Below are positions 28,561-37,806 of a stretch of 64,000 nt of DNA, in pieces. Made by a program: the position numbers and the translations under genes. Origin of the DNA: CAYWTS01 sp964461265. GTDB lineage: Bacteria > Bacteroidota > Ignavibacteria > Tepidaquicellales > OLB5. Location of the stretch: positions 1 through 64,000 of the forward strand of contig CAYWTS010000001.1 in the NCBI GenBank assembly GCA_964461265.1. Direction: 5' to 3'. The notes beneath the pieces are model-generated. The model had not been told where the DNA came from, searched no databases, and worked only from the letters and a program-made list of their open reading frames with translations. Numbering within the stretch: the first letter of the stretch is position 1; each line of letters begins with the position of its first letter.

Positions 28561-30453
28561 ATGAAAATAATGAAGGTTAATACTTTTAGTTTAGTGGCAA
28601 TTTATATTTTTACAAACCTCATTGTCCTAGGTTTAATTGCAGGACATAAACCGGGAATTGTCAGTTCGGATAGAAATTTTCCTATAGATAAGGAAGGACA
28701 AATTATTAATTTGATACCTTATAACACGGATGTTCCGCCTGTTCCCTTTTTATTTCCTCTGGATCCTGGCTTTGCAACCGATAGTATTGTACTGGGTCCC
28801 GAAATACTAACAGGATTACAGGGGTGGTATGATTATAAGACAAAAGGTGAGGTGAACAAATATATACAAGTCGACAAATCCGATCCGAATTATATACACG
28901 TTATTGATTGTCAGACAGATTCAGCGGATCCGTTCGGAACGATACGCAGATGGACAATGTACGCAAATTCGGACAATGGAGGATTAACCTGGTCGGTTTA
29001 TCCTAACACACCGCTGCCGGAGGATATTAAGTCCGGGTTTAGTGTACTTGAATTAAGTTCCGATGGTGCTGGTTTTATTGCAACCCATACAACACATGGC
29101 GGAACAAGGCTTGACGCGGTTTTATATAACGAAATAGCACCTCATACTCAGAATTTTGTACGTAATCGCCATCCGAACGAAAGTTCAAGACCATATGGAG
29201 TCTATCCGCAGATTTGCGTTTTCGGGAACGGAAATGTTGGACTACTTTCAAGGAAAATTATTACAACGTCAAATCCGCCCGAAACTTTATATTACTCTTT
29301 CTGGAACGGTACTGAGTTGAGTGATAGAAGTCCTGTATTCATAACTGGATTAAACTTTAACGGCAATTCAGGCAGTAATATGCTTTTCAATATTGCTTCA
29401 AACGGTGGCAGCATCGGAACCGCCGTTGCTGCCCCTATAAATGAGAATGATACATTGGGTTCAAGTAAGGTATTTTTTATGACTACAACTAATTCAGGTA
29501 TTAACTGGAGCTCACCTAGAACTTTATTTGCTCCCTACACCGAAAATAACGGAGAAGATACAATTATTATTTCAGGCGGTACAGGATTAATATATAAACA
29601 GGGAACCAATCATTGGTTTTTTGCATATCCGGTAAGTGCCAATGGTGCTTACTCGACAGCTAAGCTGGTAATAACTAAAACTACCGATGGTGGTAATACT
29701 TTATCAACTTCCACAATTTGTACAGCAACCCAGGTTGGAGCTGCTACTACCTATGCACAACCGATAGTATTTGTATTCAACATAGATTTCCCTGCATTAG
29801 GCTGGTCTGATGACGGATCAACTCTTTATTGCGTTTATAGCGTTGTGAAGCCTGATGTAGCTTCATCCGGTTGGAACCAGAGAGATATTTATATACAATA
29901 TTCAATTAACGAGGGCAGTACATGGTCCAATCCGATAAGAATAACCAATACTGCGGATATTGACGAATCTTATCCATCAATTTCAAATTGGAACAGGGGA
30001 AGTGTTGGTAACATTTATGAAGTTAATATTATTTATATGAAAGATCCTGGAGTAGGTCCGGGTGCTTTTAACGGTACGTATAATAATGCTACACCATCAT
30101 TAAATAAACAAATTTACAGAAAACTTATCGGATTACCCCCCATTGGAATTAAAACTATTTCAAATGAAGTTCCGTATAATTTTTCACTTGAACAAAATTA
30201 CCCTAATCCGTTTAATCCTAAAACAAAGATTAAATTCAGCCTTCCATCCGCAGGACAAAGCCATTCCCTGAACGTACAATTAGTTGTATATGATATCCTT
30301 GGCAAAGAAGTTACTACACTTGTGAATGAACAGTTACAGCCGGGTATATATAATGTTGAATGGGATGCTTCGAATATACCGAGCGGTGTATACTTCTATC
30401 AAATTAAAACTCTTGGATTTACAGATACAAAAAAGGCAATATTAATTAAATAA
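28561..30453 (+). CDS. T9SS cargo protein, sialidase/BNR-like, paralogue 2
   Basis: Tandem paralogue of the preceding gene, 630 residues and similar over its whole length (shared blocks such as LGPEILTGLQGWYDYKT, RRWTMYANSDNGGLTWSVYP, YMKDPGVGP). The signal peptide is N-terminal. The T9SS sorting domain (NYPNPFNPKTKIKFSLPS) has a short insertion and a different sequence from paralogue 1, as if the domains evolve or are exchanged separately. ATG codons occur at 28561 and 28570; no ribosome-binding site decides. Substrate or ligand unknown. Confidence 0.8.
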   Translation: MKIMKVNTFSLVAIYIFTNLIVLGLIAGHKPGIVSSDRNFPIDKEGQIINLIPYNTDVPPVPFLFPLDPGFATDSIVLGPEILTGLQGWYDYKTKGEVNKYIQVDKSDPNYIHVIDCQTDSADPFGTIRRWTMYANSDNGGLTWSVYPNTPLPEDIKSGFSVLELSSDGAGFIATHTTHGGTRLDAVLYNEIAPHTQNFVRNRHPNESSRPYGVYPQICVFGNGNVGLLSRKIITTSNPPETLYYSFWNGTELSDRSPVFITGLNFNGNSGSNMLFNIASNGGSIGTAVAAPINENDTLGSSKVFFMTTTNSGINWSSPRTLFAPYTENNGEDTIIISGGTGLIYKQGTNHWFFAYPVSANGAYSTAKLVITKTTDGGNTLSTSTICTATQVGAATTYAQPIVFVFNIDFPALGWSDDGSTLYCVYSVVKPDVASSGWNQRDIYIQYSINEGSTWSNPIRITNTADIDESYPSISNWNRGSVGNIYEVNIIYMKDPGVGPGAFNGTYNNATPSLNKQIYRKLIGLPPIGIKTISNEVPYNFSLEQNYPNPFNPKTKIKFSLPSAGQSHSLNVQLVVYDILGKEVTTLVNEQLQPGIYNVEWDASNIPSGVYFYQIKTLGFTDTKKAILIK

Positions 30454-30740
30454 TTTCTAAAATATCTAGTAAGCTGGTGTCTCAAAAGGCAATCTTTGTT
30501 AAAGATGTTGTCATCCGGCTATTACGGGACGAAAATGTAAGAAAATTGAATCACAGATCTGCCTGCAGCTCCAAGAGTCAACCACTTGAATAAGTATTGG
30601 ACAAGCAGGTATGAAGTTTGCTGCTACGTAAATATTTTTGGGATAAACTCTTTTTATAGTATTACTTGTTTAATATGAATTAATTATTTTTGTTGACTAA
30701 CAGAGAAAACCATTAATTTTATAGTAATTTATATTTCTTT
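30454..30740. other. Intergenic region upstream of tRNA-Arg
   Basis: 287 bp with no credible open reading frame. The only feature I can support is TATTTTTG at 30685-30692, a -7-like element about 49 nt upstream of tRNA-Arg, with a TTG at 30666-30668 (spacer 16 bp, shorter than the 20 bp at the better sites). No convincing terminator for the preceding gene was found. Confidence 0.4.
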
Positions 30741-30814
<74 letters not shown>

Positions 30815-30840
30815 CGTCGAAAAAAATAAATATCATTATA

Positions 30841-31566
30841 ATTAAAAAAACTGCAATAATAACAGGCGGAGTGCGAAGATTGGGCAGGCAGATTGCCTAT
30901 TATCTGGCAGATGAAGGATATAAACTTGCCTTAATTTATCATTCCAGTACATTAAATGAGATAAAAAAAACAAAGACAGAACTTAACAAAAGAAAATGTG
31001 AGTATAAGTTATATAAATGTGATTTAAGAGATTTAGAAAAACTAAAAAGCACAATTCAAAAAATTGGCAGAGAGTTTAAACAAATTGATTTAGTAGTTAA
31101 TAATGCCGGGATAATAAAGAAATCAGAATTGGAAAATATTTCAGAAGAAGATTTTGATGATGCAATCGATATCAATTTACGTTCCCAGTTGTTTACTTCA
31201 ATATATTGTCTCAAATACTTACAAAAATCATCAGATTCTGTTATTATAAATATTGCTTCACTGGGAGGATTGCAGAATTGGACTGGATATATACCATATT
31301 GCATCTCGAAATCAGGTGTTATAAAGCTTACACAACTTCTTGCAAAAAAATTGTCACCCGGAATCAGAGTTAATGCTATAGCTCCCGGTACAATCATAAT
31401 AAAGGATGAAAAAGCCGGGACACCCTTTATACCCGATAGAAACAAAATTCCTTTACGAAAGTATGGAAAACCCGAAGATGTTATTGAAGCCATTAGGTTT
31501 ATTTTAACTAACAAGTATATAACCGGACAGGTAATAAGTGTGGATGGTGGCAGAAGCATTAACTGA
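30841..31566 (+). CDS. Short-chain dehydrogenase/reductase with non-AUG start
   Basis: NAD(P)-dependent oxidoreductase of about 241 residues, possibly pteridine-reductase-like. The nucleotide-binding motif TGGVRRLG, the NNAG motif (VVNNAGII), the active-site Tyr-Lys pair in YCISK, and a C-terminal GQVISVDGG are all present. The first ordinary start is GTG at 30871, which would delete the beta-strand and glycines (KKTAIITGG) of the Rossmann motif. Translating upstream gives that motif from ATT at 30841; no ATG, GTG or TTG is in frame between the tRNA and there. An ATT (or ATA at 30838) start is the best reading; a sequencing error is the alternative. Confidence 0.8.
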   Translation: MKKTAIITGGVRRLGRQIAYYLADEGYKLALIYHSSTLNEIKKTKTELNKRKCEYKLYKCDLRDLEKLKSTIQKIGREFKQIDLVVNNAGIIKKSELENISEEDFDDAIDINLRSQLFTSIYCLKYLQKSSDSVIINIASLGGLQNWTGYIPYCISKSGVIKLTQLLAKKLSPGIRVNAIAPGTIIIKDEKAGTPFIPDRNKIPLRKYGKPEDVIEAIRFILTNKYITGQVISVDGGRSIN

Positions 31567-31639
31567 TATGGAAATTAAGAATTATCAAATCGCGAAATAA
31601 ATAAAGCAGATAAAAAATAACATTAGTTCATGCAGTTTG

Positions 31640-32494
31640 ATGAAACAAAAAAACAATAAAGTAAAGCACGAAGTTACAAAAGCATATAAAAACGTTGAGT
31701 TCCTGTCGAGCAGGGATGCACGTATAATTAGAATCCTTTCGGAATTTCTTGAACCTGAAAGACGGTTCAGGCAGGAAAAAGTGAAAGATACGATTGTTTT
31801 TTTCGGTTCTGCAAGAATTAAGCCCCGTAAAGAAACATTCAAGACACTTGAGCATCTAAAGAGAATTAAAGCTTCAAACCGAGAAGTCGAGAATGCAGTA
31901 ATGGATCTTGAAATGTCAAAATACTACGAAGATACAGTAGACCTTGCTTACAGGATTACTAAATGGTCGATGCGGCAGGTTCCTAAAAACCGTTTTGTAA
32001 TTTGTTCGGGTGGGGGACCCGGTGTAATGGAAGCTGCTAATTATGGTGCTGTTAAAGCAGGAGGTAAATCTATTGGACTTAATATCAGCCTGCCAGCTGA
32101 GCAGGAACCCAACCCGCATATTAGTGATGAATTAAATTTCGAATTTCATTATTTTTTCATGCGTAAGTTCTGGTTTGCATACCTCGCTAAGGCATTGGTT
32201 ATTATGCCTGGAGGATTTGGGACACTCGATGAATTATTTGAGATGTTAACACTGGTTCAGACTTTTAAGATCAGGAAAAAGATGCCTATCGTAGTATATG
32301 ATAAAAATTTCTGGGAAGATGTTTTAGACTTTAATGAAATGAGAAAAAAAGGCATGATAAGCGAGGAAGACTTAAAACTGTTCAGAGTTGTGTCAACGGT
32401 AGAGGAAGCCTATACTTTTTTAAGAAACGAACTTTCGAAAAATTATCTGGATATAAAAACAAGTTTATTTAATAAAAGAGCTACAAAGCTATGA
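31640..32494 (+). CDS. LOG-family nucleotide hydrolase-like protein
   Basis: Rossmann-fold protein of the LOG/TIGR00730 family, 284 residues. It shows the motifs GGGPGVMEAANYGA and PGGFGTLDELFEMLT that define the family. Members cleave nucleoside 5'-monophosphates (cytokinin-activating in plants); many are mislabelled lysine decarboxylase. A 60-residue charged N-terminal extension precedes the domain. A TTG at 31637 directly precedes the ATG at 31640; I use the ATG. It overlaps yicC by four bases (ATGA). Confidence 0.88.
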   Translation: MKQKNNKVKHEVTKAYKNVEFLSSRDARIIRILSEFLEPERRFRQEKVKDTIVFFGSARIKPRKETFKTLEHLKRIKASNREVENAVMDLEMSKYYEDTVDLAYRITKWSMRQVPKNRFVICSGGGPGVMEAANYGAVKAGGKSIGLNISLPAEQEPNPHISDELNFEFHYFFMRKFWFAYLAKALVIMPGGFGTLDELFEMLTLVQTFKIRKKMPIVVYDKNFWEDVLDFNEMRKKGMISEEDLKLFRVVSTVEEAYTFLRNELSKNYLDIKTSLFNKRATKL

Positions 32495-33369
32495 TAGTAA
32501 GCATGACTGGCTTCGGTAAATTGACCGGTAAGCTTAAAAAAAGACAGGTTACAATAGAAATCAGAAGCGTTAATGGAAAGTTTCTTGACATATCAACACG
32601 TTTGCCACTGGCGTTCATAGATAAAGAGAATGAAATTAAAGAATTGGTTTCCAGCTCGATCAACAGGGGTAAGATTAGTCTTGTTGTAAGTTTAGATAAG
32701 GATTATGAAAATGGATTCCTTTTAAAAATTCAGCTCGAGAACATTAGGTCTTTATATAATTTACTTATACAGATAAGGGATGCTATCAATTCAAAGGAAG
32801 AAATTAAGTTGGAGCATTTACTTAATTTCTCTGAAATATTTACAACTGACCAGAACAGCGAATTGAGCGGTGAATGGGAAAATCTAAAAAAAATGATTTC
32901 ACGTGCTGTTAATGACCTTTATAAAATGAAACTTGCTGAAGGCAAAGTTCTAGAAAAAGACATTTTGAAGAGATTAGTTGCTATAGAATCGAAATTAAAT
33001 AAAATAAATTTAATTTCCGGAAAAAATATTAAAGATTCCAAAGATAAACTTTCCAAAAAAGTTTATGATCAGCTTAACGGAAATTTACAAATAGATAAAA
33101 ACAGGCTTGAGTATGAAATAATATTACTGGCAGATAAGCTCGATATAAGTGAAGAAATTGTTAGGGCTAAATCGCATGTTGATTATTTCAGGAAAAACGT
33201 CAGGAGCAGGGAACTTTCGGGACGCAGGCTTGGCTTTCTGACACAGGAATTAAACAGAGAAATTAATACAATCGCATCTAAATCTAATAATTCAAAAATA
33301 TCGCAGTATGTTGTTGAAATGAAAGAAGAGCTTGAGAGAATCAGAGAACAATTGCAAAACGTGGAATAA
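32491..33369 (+). CDS. yicC: YicC-family endoribonuclease-like protein
   Basis: YicC/YloC family, 292 residues, opening with the hallmark MTGFGK and R.VNGKFLDIS and ending with the family's LGFLTQELNREINTIASKS block and DUF1732. YicC in E. coli has been linked to small-RNA turnover. The next genes, gmk and rpoZ, are the conserved neighbours of yicC in many bacteria, supporting the call. The start overlaps the LOG stop (ATGA) and gmk follows after 5 nt. Confidence 0.92.
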   Translation: MIVSMTGFGKLTGKLKKRQVTIEIRSVNGKFLDISTRLPLAFIDKENEIKELVSSSINRGKISLVVSLDKDYENGFLLKIQLENIRSLYNLLIQIRDAINSKEEIKLEHLLNFSEIFTTDQNSELSGEWENLKKMISRAVNDLYKMKLAEGKVLEKDILKRLVAIESKLNKINLISGKNIKDSKDKLSKKVYDQLNGNLQIDKNRLEYEIILLADKLDISEEIVRAKSHVDYFRKNVRSRELSGRRLGFLTQELNREINTIASKSNNSKISQYVVEMKEELERIREQLQNVE

Positions 33370-33374
33370 TTGAA

Positions 33375-33950
33375 ATGCTGATAGTTGTTACAGCACCAAG
33401 CGGTGCGGGCAAAACTACAATAGTTAAAGAATTAATGAATCGGATAAATGATTTAAAGTTTTCTGTTTCAGCAACTACAAGGCATAAGAGAAATGGTGAG
33501 ATTGACGGAAAGGACTATTACTTTATAAGCAAAGATGAATTTGAACAAAAAGTGAAACAAGGTGAATTTGTAGAATATGAAGAAGTTCATGGTAATTATT
33601 ACGGTACATTAAAAAAGGAAATCGAAAAATTTATTAATCTTGGCAAAGATGTTATTTTTGATGTTGATGTTAAGGGGGCATTATCTATAAAGAAAACTTT
33701 TTCGGAAGCGCTAACGTTTTTTATTTATGCACCGGAAGATGTGATAATCAGTAGACTGAAGAATCGTAAGACAGAGAGTGAACAGCAAATTAAAAAACGT
33801 ATAGAACGTATGAAATATGAATTAAATTTAAAAGATAAGTTCGATTATGGCATCAGTAATCTTGAAGGATTAAACGGTTTAAACAACGCAGTTAATGAAA
33901 TTATTAAAATAATAAATAATAATAAAAAAAGGAGAAATAATGCCAATTAA
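33375..33950 (+). CDS. gmk: Guanylate kinase
   Basis: Phosphorylates GMP to GDP. The 191-residue protein has the P-loop APSGAGKTT, the GMP-binding stretch SATTRHKRNGEIDGKDYYF, and FDVDVKGALSIKK; length and order are standard. It ends in a lysine/asparagine-rich tail that overlaps the rpoZ start by 11 bases, and it is encoded between yicC and rpoZ as in many genomes. Confidence 0.96.
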   Translation: MLIVVTAPSGAGKTTIVKELMNRINDLKFSVSATTRHKRNGEIDGKDYYFISKDEFEQKVKQGEFVEYEEVHGNYYGTLKKEIEKFINLGKDVIFDVDVKGALSIKKTFSEALTFFIYAPEDVIISRLKNRKTESEQQIKKRIERMKYELNLKDKFDYGISNLEGLNGLNNAVNEIIKIINNNKKRRNNAN

Positions 33951-34248
33951 ACCATTGGAAATTGAAGATATTGAATCAAAAGCAGGCAATATCTATGAAG
34001 CTGTTGTAATAGCTGCAAAGCGGGCAAGGCAGATTAATGATGAAGAAAAGCTCGAATACAGCCAGAGGATTCAGCCTATTATAGAACAGGAAGTGGAAGA
34101 TGAATCAGTAGTAAGCAAAGATAAACAGAATGTAAGCCTTGACTTTGAAGTAAGAAAAAAGAATACCGAACGCGGACTTGAAGAATTAATGTCAGAAAAG
34201 CTGGAGTTCAGACTACGGAGTGATGAAGTTGAAGAAGAAGAAGAGTAA
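33940..34248 (+). CDS. rpoZ: RNA polymerase omega subunit
   Basis: Small RNA polymerase subunit that helps assemble beta-prime and binds ppGpp in many bacteria. The 102 residues have the omega hallmark: IESKAGNIYEAVVIAAKRARQIN, with the acidic or polar tail common in Bacteroidota. The start codon has AAAGGAG six bases upstream, inside the end of gmk. Position after gmk is the classical arrangement. Confidence 0.88.
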   Translation: MPIKPLEIEDIESKAGNIYEAVVIAAKRARQINDEEKLEYSQRIQPIIEQEVEDESVVSKDKQNVSLDFEVRKKNTERGLEELMSEKLEFRLRSDEVEEEEE

Positions 34249-34256
34249 ATTTAAAA

Positions 34257-35471
34257 ATGCCTCTCAAAGGTAAGAAAATACTGCTTGGTATAAGTGCAGG
34301 AATTGCTGCTTACAAATGCTGCGATCTGACCAGACTGTTTGTAAGAGCAGGTGCTGAAGTAAGGGTAGTTATGACACCCTCAGCTGTGAAGTTTGTTTCA
34401 CCTATTACGCTTTCTGCACTTTCCGGGAATGAGGTTTTGATAAATATGTTTCCGGAAGGTAATATTGCGGAAAAGGAAAAAATTGATATTAAAACATGGC
34501 ATATTTTTAACGGATTATGGGCAGATATATTTATAATTGCTCCTGCTACTGCCAACACAGTTGCAAAAATAACTTATGGACTATGTGATAATTTTTTAAC
34601 TTCGGTTGTTTTAGCTTCACGCTGCCCGGTAATAGTTTGTCCTTCGATGGATGAAGATATGTATAATAACAAAGCAACGGACTTTAACCTTGCAAAGCTA
34701 AAAGAAAGAGGGTATTATATAATTGAACCGGAAAGCGGTGAACTTGCCAGCGGACTCATAGGTAAAGGCCGTCTTCCGGAACCATCAAGTATTTATACTT
34801 ATGTTGCAGATTTTCTTCAAGGCATGAAGAAAGATTATAATGGTAAAAAGATACTTGTAACAGCCGGTCCTACTTATGAACCTATAGATGATGTAAGATA
34901 TATCGGTAATTATTCATCAGGTAAAATGGGTTTCCAGATAGCAAGGGCAGCTGCGCAGCGCGGAGCCGATGTAACGCTTATTTCAGGTCCTTCAAACCTT
35001 GAAACACCCGCAGGAGTTAAACGGCTTGATGTTATTACATCCGATGAAATGTTTGAAAAAGTTAAGGTATCTATGGCAAAGTGCGATTTTATTATTATGT
35101 CTGCTGCAGTTTCAGATTATCAGCCAATAACCCGTTTTTCAGGAAAGCTTAAAAAAGATGAGCCTGAGTTCGAACTAAGATTAAAAAAAACAAATGATAT
35201 TCTGGATTATCTTGGAAAAAATAAAACGAATTTTAAATTAATTGGCTTCGCTTTAGAAACTGTTAACGAGTCAGAGAATGCTAAAAAGAAACTTATTTCA
35301 AAGAACCTCGATTTGATTGTGTTGAATAATCCTAACGTGGAGGGGGCTGGGTTTGGCAGTGATACTAACGTTGTTACATTTATTGATAAAGAATTAAATA
35401 TTACCATTTTGGAGAAAATGCATAAAATTGCTATTGCTGAAAAACTTTTAGACAAAATATTAACCATTTAA
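34257..35471 (+). CDS. coaBC: Bifunctional PPC synthetase/decarboxylase CoaBC
   Basis: Coenzyme A synthesis: adds cysteine to 4'-phosphopantothenate and decarboxylates the product. It has 404 residues. The CoaC half carries GISAGIAAYK, the His region (IDIKTWHIF) and APATANTVAKI; the CoaB half from about 200 carries TAGPTYEPIDDVRYIGNYSSGKMG and KLKKDEPEFELRLKKTNDIL. In the active-site clamp the residue equivalent to E. coli Cys158 reads Ser (ELASGLIGKGRLPEP). It lies 8 nt after rpoZ and one base before the glycosylase TTG start. Confidence 0.95.
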   Translation: MPLKGKKILLGISAGIAAYKCCDLTRLFVRAGAEVRVVMTPSAVKFVSPITLSALSGNEVLINMFPEGNIAEKEKIDIKTWHIFNGLWADIFIIAPATANTVAKITYGLCDNFLTSVVLASRCPVIVCPSMDEDMYNNKATDFNLAKLKERGYYIIEPESGELASGLIGKGRLPEPSSIYTYVADFLQGMKKDYNGKKILVTAGPTYEPIDDVRYIGNYSSGKMGFQIARAAAQRGADVTLISGPSNLETPAGVKRLDVITSDEMFEKVKVSMAKCDFIIMSAAVSDYQPITRFSGKLKKDEPEFELRLKKTNDILDYLGKNKTNFKLIGFALETVNESENAKKKLISKNLDLIVLNNPNVEGAGFGSDTNVVTFIDKELNITILEKMHKIAIAEKLLDKILTI

Positions 35472-35472
35472 A

Positions 35473-36273
35473 TTGCAGAATGAACTCGATGAAATATTAA
35501 AGAGTACAATAAATTATCTAGAAAATGTCCCGGTAAATCTCAGGATACAGCATTCATTTCCCGTGAAAAAAGAACCCGAATCAAAACCCGTTAAGAAAAC
35601 TCTTTCTTTGAATACTGATGAGCAAAAAGTGGTTTATAAGGACCGGGAAGAATTAAAACCCGATAAAATTGTTGATTTGTTTGGTAACGTTGTATACGAA
35701 AAAGAGAACTGGGAATATACTTCAAATATAGATGAATTATATTCATTAATTTGCACTTGCCAGAAATGCCGGCTTTGTTCGACCAGAACAAATTTCGTAT
35801 TTGGTGTGGGAAATCCAAATGCAGATGTTGTACTAATAGGTGAGGCTCCGGGAGCCGATGAAGATGCTAAAGGAGAACCTTTTGTAGGCCGTGCAGGACA
35901 ATTACTGAATAAAATTTTGAGTTCAATAGGATTTGAACGCGAGGAAGTATATATCTGCAATATACTTAAATGTAGGCCTCCCGGTAACAGGAACCCGATG
36001 CCCGATGAGATTGAAAACTGTGAACCATATTTAAAGCAGCAGCTTAAAATACTTAAACCTAAGTTAATTTTATGTCTAGGTAAATTTGCTGCTGAAACTC
36101 TCTTGAAAACTAAACTACCATTAAATAAGTTTAGGGGGAAAGTGCATTATTATAACGGTATCAAAACTATGGTAACCTTTCATCCTGCAGCTCTTTTGCG
36201 AAATCCCCAGTGGAAAAGACCTACATGGGAAGATATGCAGGCATTTAAAGAATTGTATGATGAATTGAAATAA
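35473..36273 (+). CDS. Uracil-DNA glycosylase, family 4/5 type
   Basis: Iron-sulfur uracil-DNA glycosylase, 266 residues. An N-terminal variable tail of about 85 residues precedes the catalytic domain: CRLC, GEAPGADEDAKGEPFVGRAGQ (uracil binding), CNILKCRPPGNR (further cluster cysteines) and the C-terminal TFHPAALLRNP. The Cys pattern fits four ligands for a 4Fe-4S cluster. It removes uracil from DNA in base-excision repair. The start is TTG one base after the coaBC stop. Confidence 0.9.
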   Translation: MQNELDEILKSTINYLENVPVNLRIQHSFPVKKEPESKPVKKTLSLNTDEQKVVYKDREELKPDKIVDLFGNVVYEKENWEYTSNIDELYSLICTCQKCRLCSTRTNFVFGVGNPNADVVLIGEAPGADEDAKGEPFVGRAGQLLNKILSSIGFEREEVYICNILKCRPPGNRNPMPDEIENCEPYLKQQLKILKPKLILCLGKFAAETLLKTKLPLNKFRGKVHYYNGIKTMVTFHPAALLRNPQWKRPTWEDMQAFKELYDELK

Positions 36274-36287
36274 TAAAAACATAAACA

Positions 36288-37787
36288 TTGGCTCGTAAAA
36301 GAAATAATAACGGACTTAATAAAGATATTTTACTTAATGAAGATGAAGTTAATAAGTCATTAAGTGAAATTAGAGTTCCTCCTTATTCAAAAGAACTTGA
36401 ATTAAATGTTTTAGGCGGAATGATAATAGATAATTCATTAATAGATATTGTAATGACTTATCTAAAACCGGAAGACTTTTATATAAATAAAAATCAGATT
36501 ATTTATAAGACAATTTGTGATTTAAAAAACTTAGGTGAACCAGTCGATTTGGTAATTTTAACTGAAGAATTGCGTATGAGAAATCTGCTGGATGAAGTTG
36601 GTGGACCAAGTTATTTAGTGGAAATAACAAATTATTACGTTTCATTAGAGAGTTTAAAAAGTGTTTGCGATAGAATTCTGGGATACTCAGTAAAAAGAGA
36701 TTTAATTAAAATTTTGTATAAAATACAAGAACAATCATATGATCTTAACTCAGAAACTGAGAAAGTTTTAGATAACGCTCAACATGAAATATTAGATATT
36801 ACCAATTATCTTCAGAAGAAAAATTATATACATATTAGCAAAGAAGCTATGGATACGATGAAGTATGTAGAAAGTATACATGAAAAAACAATTAAAGAGG
36901 GTTCAACAATATTTGGTGTCCCTTCCGGATTCGAGCAACTAGACAAATATACAGGTGGTTTCCAAAATTCTGAACTTATAGTAATTGCTGGTAGACCATC
37001 CCATGGTAAAACCGCATTTGCATTAAATATTGCTAGAAATGCTGCTTTAGATTACAATAAAAACATTGGTATTTTCTCTATAGAAATGTCAGTTCGTGAA
37101 CTTGCGTTAAGATTTATATGTTTAGAAGCAAAAGTTGATATATCAGATTTAAAAACAGGTCGTTTAAAACCTAAAGAGTGGGGTACTATAGGGATTAGAA
37201 CATCTAAATTAATGAATTATGGTTTAAATATAGTTATTGATGACTCATCACCATTAAGTTTAATAGAACTGAGAGCAAAAGCTCGAAGGATGAAAACAAT
37301 TGATAAAATTGATATGATTATTGTTGATTATTTACAACTGATGGATGTATCTCATTTAAAAAGATATGATAATCGCTATTTGGAAATTGGGATTATTACG
37401 AGAAGTTTAAAACATTTAGCTAAAGAATTAGATATTCCTATATTGGCTCTTTCACAATTAAGTAGAAAGGTAGAAGATAGACCGACTAAGGAAAAAAGAC
37501 CACAATTAGCAGATTTAAGAGAATCGGGGTCGATAGAACAAGATGCTGATGTTGTTATATTTGTTAATAGGCCCGAACTATATTTAAGTAAAAGCCAAAA
37601 AGATGAAGAAGCTAAAAAACTGAATACAGATGAAAGATGTCTTTTGGGTTTAGCTGAAATAATTATTGGAAAACAAAGAAATGGACCTATTGGAGAGGTT
37701 GATTTAGCATTTATTAAAAATTACGCTGGATTTTCTAAAATAGCAAAAGAAACGCCATCTTATCACGCTCTTTCAGAACCATTTTAA
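36288..37787 (+). CDS. dnaB: Replicative DNA helicase DnaB
   Basis: Hexameric helicase of the replication fork, 499 residues. The N-terminal DnaB domain (ELNVLGGMIIDNSLID) is followed by the RecA-like ATPase with Walker A GRPSHGKTAFA near residue 235, Walker B MIIVDYLQLM and the PQLADLRESGSIEQDADVV motif. No intein interrupts it. The start is TTG (LARKRNN), consistent with normal length. The coding sequence looks a little more A-rich than its neighbours, but not enough to argue transfer. Confidence 0.96.
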   Translation: MARKRNNNGLNKDILLNEDEVNKSLSEIRVPPYSKELELNVLGGMIIDNSLIDIVMTYLKPEDFYINKNQIIYKTICDLKNLGEPVDLVILTEELRMRNLLDEVGGPSYLVEITNYYVSLESLKSVCDRILGYSVKRDLIKILYKIQEQSYDLNSETEKVLDNAQHEILDITNYLQKKNYIHISKEAMDTMKYVESIHEKTIKEGSTIFGVPSGFEQLDKYTGGFQNSELIVIAGRPSHGKTAFALNIARNAALDYNKNIGIFSIEMSVRELALRFICLEAKVDISDLKTGRLKPKEWGTIGIRTSKLMNYGLNIVIDDSSPLSLIELRAKARRMKTIDKIDMIIVDYLQLMDVSHLKRYDNRYLEIGIITRSLKHLAKELDIPILALSQLSRKVEDRPTKEKRPQLADLRESGSIEQDADVVIFVNRPELYLSKSQKDEEAKKLNTDERCLLGLAEIIIGKQRNGPIGEVDLAFIKNYAGFSKIAKETPSYHALSEPF

Positions 37788-37806
37788 GCTAATTTCTTAT
37801 TTGAAT

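Noticed and set aside
31640..32494. Lysine decarboxylase annotation for the LOG protein
   Set aside because: The PGGxGTxxE motif belongs to LOG phosphoribohydrolases; the decarboxylase name is a historical mislabel.
36288..37787. Intein or foreign origin for dnaB
   Set aside because: All helicase motifs are continuous and codon use differs only slightly from neighbours.
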